Shown here piece after piece: positions 52,732 to 57,515 of a stretch of 57,515 bases of DNA (positions within the stretch are counted from its first letter, which is position 1; every line of letters begins with the position of its first letter). The translations under genes were made by a program, and so were the position numbers. The DNA is from Hyphomonas sp. BRH_c22 (GTDB lineage Bacteria; Pseudomonadota; Alphaproteobacteria; Caulobacterales; Hyphomonadaceae). The notes under the pieces were generated by a model. The model was given only the letters and a program-made list of their open reading frames with translations, had not been told where the DNA came from and made no database searches. The stretch is taken from assembly GCF_000961795.1 (NCBI RefSeq), contig NZ_LADU01000069.1, forward strand, positions 1-57,515, read 5' to 3'.

Positions 52732-54045
52732 ATGTCTGACCTGTTTGCCGCCTCCGGTCTCGCCGATTCTGCGCCGCGTCCCCTTGCGGACCGTCTTCGT
52801 CCTGCGAAGCTGGCTGACGTGGTCGGGCAGGACCATTTGATTGGAAAAGGTGCGCCGCTCAGCCGGATGCTCGAAACGGGTCGCCTTTCCTCCATCATAC
52901 TGTGGGGCGCGCCTGGTGTGGGCAAGACGACAATCGCGCGCTTACTCGCCGCCGAGTCCAAACTGGAGTTTGAAGCGATCAGCGCCATTTTCGCGGGCGT
53001 GAAGGACCTGCGGGCCGTGTTCGAAAAGGCGGAAGCGCGACGGGCTATCGGCAATGGAACCCTGCTATTTGTGGACGAGATCCATCGGTTCAACAGAGCT
53101 CAACAAGACGGATTTCTTCCCTATGTTGAAAGCGGCGCAGTTACTTTGGTAGGGGCTACGACGGAAAATCCGAGCTTCGAACTCAATGGTGCCTTGCTGT
53201 CACGCTGCGCGGTTCTGACGCTGAAGCGACTTGAGCCGCATGATATGGAAACTCTGTTGGCGCGCGCCGAAGCTCACGAAGAGCGGCGGCTGCCGGTCGA
53301 GAGCCGCGCGCGTCAGGCCATGATCGATATGGCCGATGGTGACGGCCGCTATTTGCTCAATCTCGCCGAGCAAGTCTTCACACTGGCGGATGACTCGGTT
53401 TCGCTGTCTCTGGAGGAGTTGAGCGCTGCAGTACAAAGACGCGCGCCTGCGTATGACAAGGACCGCGAAGAACACTATAATCTGATTTCAGCATTGCATA
53501 AATCGATCAGGGGATCAGATCCGGATGCGGCCCTCTACTGGTTCTCCCGGATGATCGAGGGAGGCGAAGACCCACTTTTCCTGGCGCGCCGACTGGTTCG
53601 GATGGCCAGTGAGGATATTGGCCTCGCTGACCCGACGGCCCTGATGATCTGTGGCGAGGCAGCAAGAACCTATGAGCGACTAGGCAGCCCGGAAGGAGAA
53701 CTGGCGCTTGCTCATGCGGTGATCCACTTGGCAACTGCGCCCAAGTCGAACGCTGCCTACCTGGCGTACAAGGCTGCGCGACGCGCCGCTGCGGAGACCG
53801 GCAGCCGAATGCCACCAAAACACATCCTCAATTCACCTACGGCCATGATGAAAGAAGAGGGGTATGGTGAGGGATACGAATACGATCACGATCTCGAAGG
53901 TGGTGTGTCAGGACAAAATTACTTTCCTGATGGCATGGTTGGCCAGACCTACTACACGCCGAAAGGGCAGGGTCGCGAGCGCCAGATCGCTGAACGGCTG
54001 AAGGAAATTGCGGAGATCAGAGCCAATCGGCAGGGTAAGTCATGA
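52732..54045 (+). CDS. rarA: Replication-associated recombination protein A
   Basis: 437 residues, the normal RarA/MgsA length. AAA+ clamp-loader-like domain with PLADRLRPAKLADVVGQDHL, Walker A GAPGVGKTTIA (about 59-69), Walker B LLFVDEIHRFNR and sensor 1 LVGATTENPSFELN. The C-terminal tetramerisation part contains SDPDAALYWFSRMIEGGEDP and QNYFPDGM. It acts at stalled replication forks. Coupled to the pseudouridine synthase by ATGA. Confidence 0.95.
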   Translation: MSDLFAASGLADSAPRPLADRLRPAKLADVVGQDHLIGKGAPLSRMLETGRLSSIILWGAPGVGKTTIARLLAAESKLEFEAISAIFAGVKDLRAVFEKAEARRAIGNGTLLFVDEIHRFNRAQQDGFLPYVESGAVTLVGATTENPSFELNGALLSRCAVLTLKRLEPHDMETLLARAEAHEERRLPVESRARQAMIDMADGDGRYLLNLAEQVFTLADDSVSLSLEELSAAVQRRAPAYDKDREEHYNLISALHKSIRGSDPDAALYWFSRMIEGGEDPLFLARRLVRMASEDIGLADPTALMICGEAARTYERLGSPEGELALAHAVIHLATAPKSNAAYLAYKAARRAAAETGSRMPPKHILNSPTAMMKEEGYGEGYEYDHDLEGGVSGQNYFPDGMVGQTYYTPKGQGRERQIAERLKEIAEIRANRQGKS

Positions 54046-54791
54046 CTCGCAACAGACCCGTGCCAGAGGTTTCACTCGAAGACAGGCAGTTCATCCAGTC
54101 ACTGATCGTCTATGAAGACGAAGACCTTATCGCCTTTAACAAGCCATCTGGATTGCCGGTGCAGGATGGCCGGGGGATTGATCGCTCGCTGGACTCGCTT
54201 TTAGGCGCGTTCGCGCGATCGAACGGCAAACGCCCACGACTCGTTCACAGGCTGGATGCGGGCACATCCGGAATGGTTATCGTTGCAAAGACCCAGCCGG
54301 CCGCGGCATTCCTGTCAGCGGAGTTTGCTGAACGGCGAACACGCAAAACCTATATCGCGATTGTTGGCGGCAGGATCCCCTCTGAAAATTCGGGTATGAT
54401 GGATGTGCCTTTGATAAAGGTTCAGGAAGCGGGAAGAGTTCGCATGATCGCGGCTCGCGCGGATCGCAAGGGAGCCCTGGCGTCGCGCACGGGATGGGAG
54501 CTGCTGGAAAAACATGAGGGATACGGGATGTTGCGGCTTTATCCCGAAACAGGACGGATGCACCAAATCCGCATCCATTTGGCGAATGCCGGCTGTCCCA
54601 TTATTGGCGATCCCATCTATGGCAACGGCAAGGAAGATGCCTCGCGCCTGATGCTGCACGCCTTGTCGCTGAAGATCATGAAGCCCTCCGGAGACGTGCT
54701 TGAGTTGATCGCAGATATCCCGACCGACTTTGCCGAAATTGCCAATGGGCTTGGGTTTGAAGCCTGTCTGAGCGAGGTGGTATCTCAATAA
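54042..54791 (+). CDS. RluA-family pseudouridine synthase
   Basis: 249 residues. The catalytic aspartate lies in PRLVHRLDAGTSGMVIVAKT; YEDEDLIAFNKPSGLPVQDG begins the domain, and GRMHQIRIHLANAGCPIIGDPIYG is also typical. No S4 domain is present. Isomerises uridines in rRNA or tRNA; the specific site is not predictable. Ends 49 nt before a strong hairpin. Confidence 0.92.
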   Translation: MTRNRPVPEVSLEDRQFIQSLIVYEDEDLIAFNKPSGLPVQDGRGIDRSLDSLLGAFARSNGKRPRLVHRLDAGTSGMVIVAKTQPAAAFLSAEFAERRTRKTYIAIVGGRIPSENSGMMDVPLIKVQEAGRVRMIAARADRKGALASRTGWELLEKHEGYGMLRLYPETGRMHQIRIHLANAGCPIIGDPIYGNGKEDASRLMLHALSLKIMKPSGDVLELIADIPTDFAEIANGLGFEACLSEVVSQ

Positions 54792-54839
54792 TTTCCATGC
54801 GGCGATTGATCCAATCAATCGTGCCAGCTTCCGGATAAT

Positions 54840-54869
54840 CAGAGCCCGCCAGTTTCTTGGCGGGCTCTG
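54840..54869. terminator. Strong bidirectional hairpin between convergent genes
   Basis: Arms CAGAGCCCGCCA and TGGCGGGCTCTG (12 bp, mostly G-C) enclose the loop GTTTCT. It is between the pseudouridine synthase stop (54791) and the sppA stop (54890). No T-run follows on either side, so it may be an atypical terminator or need Rho; mRNA 3'-end protection is another role. Confidence 0.7.
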
Positions 54870-54889
54870 GTATGATATCCGAAAGAGCC

Positions 54890-56662
54890 TTAGTGCTCGC
54901 GCAAGCGAGGCCCAACGGCCAGCATCTGTCCCGAATTGACGGCGTCAGCTCTTGCCAGGTCTTCGATCAGGACCTGCATGCGATCATCGTTCGCCACGGT
55001 GCCAAGCATGTAGGCGACGCGGGCCGTTTCTTCCGAAACTCCGAACAGACTTTCAAGGGCTTCAAATCCGGATTTCCGGCGAGGGTAGAATGTGAGACGT
55101 GGCGTAACGTCGGCGTCGATTCCGCCGAGCTCCTTGGCCTTGTCGATGGCGTCCATGAAGCCACCGATCTCGTCGACAAGACCCTTCTCAATCGCGTCTT
55201 CGCCGCTCCAGACCCGTCCGCGCGCAACTTCGTGCACCTCGTCATACGTCATGCCGCGACCCTCGCCCACGATACCGAGGAAGCGATCATAGCCTCGTTT
55301 CAGCCATGCCTTCACTTCTGCTTCCTGGGCCTGTGTGAAGGTTCCGGTTCCGTAGGCGTCGGCAAATTCGCCGCCGACGCTGACGGTGTCGAACGTAACC
55401 CCAATCTTGTTGAAGGCGCCTTCCAGAGCGAATTTGCCGCCGAAGATACCGATTGATCCGGTGATCGTCGAACGGTCAGCCATAATGTAGTCAGCCCCTG
55501 CCGATACATAGTAGCCGCCGGATGCTGCGACCGAACCCATCGACACGACAACAGGCTTGCCCTTTTCCTGGACCCGCTTGATGGCGCGCCAGATTTGATC
55601 CGAAGCCGTTGGCGAGCCACCGGGACTGTCAACGCGGAAGACAATCGCTTTGACCTTGTCATTGTCGCCGGCATCGAGGATGGCGCGCGCGATTGCGTCA
55701 GAAGCGAATGCCGGGGGGCTGGAGAATGGCGAACCGCCTTCGGCGCCACCCGTTACAATTGGGCCTTCGCCTCCCACAACGGCGATGAGAGGTGCTTTGA
55801 GACTTATGGTTGGTGGCATGTAGGTTGCGAGTTCGACGAGTTCTGCGTCTTCTCCCGCGCGCTCCTTGGCTGCGTCCTCAGCTTCCTCTGGCCAGCCCAG
55901 CTTGTCCATTATCTTCAGGTCAATGACTTCCTGGGCGGACTTGGGGCCGCTTTCCAGTGCGCTTCTTACCGATTCGACGGAAAGGCCACGGTCATCGGCA
56001 ATATCGCTGAGAGAGACATCCCAGATTGAATCAGCCAGTGCGGTCATCGCTTCCCGGTGCGGCTCAGTGTACGCCGTTTCATTGTAGGAATTGGGAGCGT
56101 TCTTGTATTCATAGAATGGGTAGATCTCGGACCGGACGTCGATTTTCTCGAATAGGCCAGCAAGGAATTCGGTTTCAAACGTGACTCCGGTGGCGAAAAG
56201 GTCTGTACCTGGCTGAATCCAGATTTCATCGGCGGCCGTCAGCGACCGAAGCGCGGAAGGACCACTCATTCCATACGTGCCCTGCGTGTGGGCAATGATG
56301 AACTTCCCGGAATCGCGAAAACTGTGAAAGGCCTGGCGCAGTTCTTCCGCGCGTGCGCTCCCAACACCAATCATTGCGCCCCGCAAGTAGAGACCTTTTA
56401 CGGCATCGTCTGCTTCCGCTGCCTTTAATTTGGTCAGGAGGTCAATAAAGCCAGGGGTCTGCGAAAACGCCGCCAGACCACCAACAGGGCTCTGATCGGG
56501 AAGTTCCATGTTCAGGTCGAGACTAAGGACAATACGGTCCGGCGCGGGTGGAGCAGAGTTTGTCGCACCAACGATCAGGATCACGAAAAACGAGACGACC
56601 AGCAGGATAAAAACGAACATCGCGGCGAATGCGCCTGCCATGGACAAGAAGAAGGTTTTCAT
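54890..56662 (-). CDS. sppA: Signal peptide peptidase SppA (67K type)
   Basis: 590 residues with an N-terminal membrane anchor (about 8-32). Two tandem SppA domains: the general-base Lys lies in YEYKNAPNS (about 186) and the nucleophile Ser in GSVAASGGYYVSAGADYI (about 378), followed by GSIGIFGGKF. Long form as in E. coli, where a tetramer degrades cleaved signal peptides in the membrane. Transcribed away from the tRNA. Confidence 0.94.
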   Translation of the reverse strand: MKTFFLSMAGAFAAMFVFILLVVSFFVILIVGATNSAPPAPDRIVLSLDLNMELPDQSPVGGLAAFSQTPGFIDLLTKLKAAEADDAVKGLYLRGAMIGVGSARAEELRQAFHSFRDSGKFIIAHTQGTYGMSGPSALRSLTAADEIWIQPGTDLFATGVTFETEFLAGLFEKIDVRSEIYPFYEYKNAPNSYNETAYTEPHREAMTALADSIWDVSLSDIADDRGLSVESVRSALESGPKSAQEVIDLKIMDKLGWPEEAEDAAKERAGEDAELVELATYMPPTISLKAPLIAVVGGEGPIVTGGAEGGSPFSSPPAFASDAIARAILDAGDNDKVKAIVFRVDSPGGSPTASDQIWRAIKRVQEKGKPVVVSMGSVAASGGYYVSAGADYIMADRSTITGSIGIFGGKFALEGAFNKIGVTFDTVSVGGEFADAYGTGTFTQAQEAEVKAWLKRGYDRFLGIVGEGRGMTYDEVHEVARGRVWSGEDAIEKGLVDEIGGFMDAIDKAKELGGIDADVTPRLTFYPRRKSGFEALESLFGVSEETARVAYMLGTVANDDRMQVLIEDLARADAVNSGQMLAVGPRLREH

Positions 56663-56860
56663 ATTTGCGCAAACTCCGTGCAGTGCAGCTAAAAACGCCG
56701 AATGTTGACTTTGCCGATTATCGATAAAAATGTAAAGGGCGAGCTACACACGGCGGGCAAACTTGGGACTTGTCGGGCAATAGATGTGCTCGACCGCGTG
56801 AAACAATGTGATCGGGTGTTGCCAGCGTCAGCAAGAGTGGCTATCTCGCCTGCTTCGCGT

Positions 56861-56935
56861 TGGGGTGTCGCCAAGCGGTAAGGCACCGGTTTTTGGTACC
56901 GGCATTCCCAGGTTCGAATCCTGGCACCCCAGCCA
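56861..56935 (+). tRNA. tRNA-Gln (anticodon UUG)
   Basis: Acceptor arm TGGGGTG pairs with CACCCCA; D arm GCCA...; anticodon stem CCGGT/ACCGG with loop TTTTGGT, giving anticodon TTG; T arm CCAGG TTCGAAT CCTGG; G discriminator and encoded CCA at 56933-56935. All stems are perfect, so the gene should be functional. Confidence 0.95.
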
Positions 56936-56944
56936 CCTTTCCGG

Positions 56945-57515
56945 TTGTCCGGCCCGGACACATAGGTAACAGTATGTACCGGAGAGATGGGTTACACTTT
57001 TGCTCCGAACGGGTTGTCGATTGTCTGCAGGGTTCTCTGCTCGAGGTCAACGTATCCGAGGTCATAGTGCATGAAGGAGACGAGCCATATGCCGTCGTCG
57101 ACCTCCTTTACGCCGACACGCTGACCCGCGAGCACGGTGGAGATGTTGATTTTTTTCCGATGCATGCAGATCCGGCCGCAGGCGGTTATCAGGACCTCGC
57201 GATCATGGAAGGGATAATCGATGTCTGGCAGGCCGTCATAGATGCGCGATGACGGCGTGTAGATCTCTGCAGGGGTCGCCATGGCGAGGCCTTCATGCGG
57301 ACGTTCTGTGTTATATTCCCTGACGAAGTCATCGAACCGCACCTGCTGTTGCAGGTGATTTTCGCAGGCCGGCCGGGTGGTTTCCTGCTTCAGGGTCAGG
57401 TGCATGCGCTCATGCCGGCCATTCTGCTGCGGATGGCCTGGCTTGATGCGTTCGATGGCGATGCCGAGTCTGAGCCACCAGACAGAGAGTTTCGAGAGAT
57501 TGTAGAGCCCGTTGG
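56945..57515 (-). mobile_element. IS481-family insertion sequence, right part
   Basis: The transposase frame below and a terminal region at about 56950-56995 with GGACACATAGGTAAC and GGAGAGATGGGTTACAC, typical of ends of this family. It begins about 10-20 nt beyond the tRNA-Gln 3' end and continues past the window edge. The exact border and target duplication cannot be set without the other end. Confidence 0.75.
56992..57515 (-). CDS. IS481-family transposase (5' end outside window)
   Basis: Minus-strand frame open from the window edge to a stop at 56992 (about 174 residues). Visible are IKPGHPQQNGRHERMHLTLK, the third acidic residue region of the DDE integrase core, then FVREYNTERPHEGLAMATPAEIY and a C-terminal domain ending TLQTIDNPFGAKV. 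These match IS481 transposases. No frameshift is seen in this part, so the element may be intact; it therefore contrasts with the decayed elements at 31-41 kb. Confidence 0.9.
   Translation of the reverse strand, partial: NGLYNLSKLSVWWLRLGIAIERIKPGHPQQNGRHERMHLTLKQETTRPACENHLQQQVRFDDFVREYNTERPHEGLAMATPAEIYTPSSRIYDGLPDIDYPFHDREVLITACGRICMHRKKINISTVLAGQRVGVKEVDDGIWLVSFMHYDLGYVDLEQRTLQTIDNPFGAKV

Noticed and set aside
1..57515. CRISPR array or prophage
   Set aside because: No regularly spaced short repeats, no Cas, integrase or phage structural genes were seen.

Overview
This is a GC-rich, gene-dense chromosomal window from a Gram-negative bacterium, most likely an alphaproteobacterium close to the Hyphomonadaceae/Caulobacterales. 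The evidence is codon use, MlaA/MlaC and Wza/Wzc envelope genes, a split cobalamin-dependent methionine synthase, paired acyl-CoA dehydrogenases and a CYP153-like P450. The genus is an inference from protein style; no search could be run. No plasmid, phage or CRISPR hallmark is visible.

Layout. (1) 1-2.8 kb, minus: a translationally coupled DUF4129 / DUF4350 / MoxR-ATPase operon that leaves the window. (2) 2.9-17 kb: housekeeping and envelope genes. These are a free-methionine sulfoxide reductase, a type B carboxylesterase, a trans-sulfuration-type PLP enzyme, a DUF1330 / NUDIX / small membrane protein / dipeptidyl-peptidase group, a Sel1 protein, a Yip1-like protein, an MBL hydrolase, EttA, a BON-MscS channel and an MlaC-MlaA pair. 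(3) 17.2-23.2 kb, plus: a five-gene methionine operon in which every junction is a 4-nt ATGA overlap. The order is ArsR-methyltransferase fusion, metF, homocysteine half of MetH, a gamma-glutamylcyclotransferase-like protein, and the folate/B12/activation half of MetH. A perfect operator-like dyad sits at its promoter. (4) 23.3-29.1 kb: pyruvate kinase, a retropepsin-like protein, a DUF1289 protein, a divergent CobT-like protein without the canonical glutamate, and an acyl-CoA dehydrogenase pair.

(5) 29.2-45.8 kb: an exopolysaccharide locus. It has four glycosyltransferases of GT2/GT4 type plus a polyprenyl-phosphate sugar transferase, a Wzc-like tyrosine kinase/co-polymerase, a beta-barrel outer membrane protein, a small Wza-like lipoprotein, a GH16 glycanase, an LhgO-like oxidoreductase and a calcineurin-type phosphatase. 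It is broken by a graveyard of IS256, IS110 and IS630 fragments. No Wzx flippase or Wzy polymerase is visible, so the locus may be reduced, rearranged, or completed elsewhere.

(6) 46-52.7 kb: an oxidative catabolic and stress group with an ABM-domain monooxygenase-like protein, a third acyl-CoA dehydrogenase, a GPH-type symporter, a Do-like protease, a CYP153-like P450 and a TauD-family dioxygenase. (7) 52.7-57.5 kb: rarA, an RluA-type pseudouridine synthase, a strong bidirectional hairpin, sppA, tRNA-Gln(UUG), and the 3' part of an IS481-type element that begins just beyond the tRNA.

The points I consider most worth checking are the methionine operon architecture and its operator, the CobT-like protein with altered catalytic motifs, the IS-riddled exopolysaccharide locus, the nested RNA structure between its wza-like and sugar transferase genes, and the dyad in front of the MBL hydrolase.
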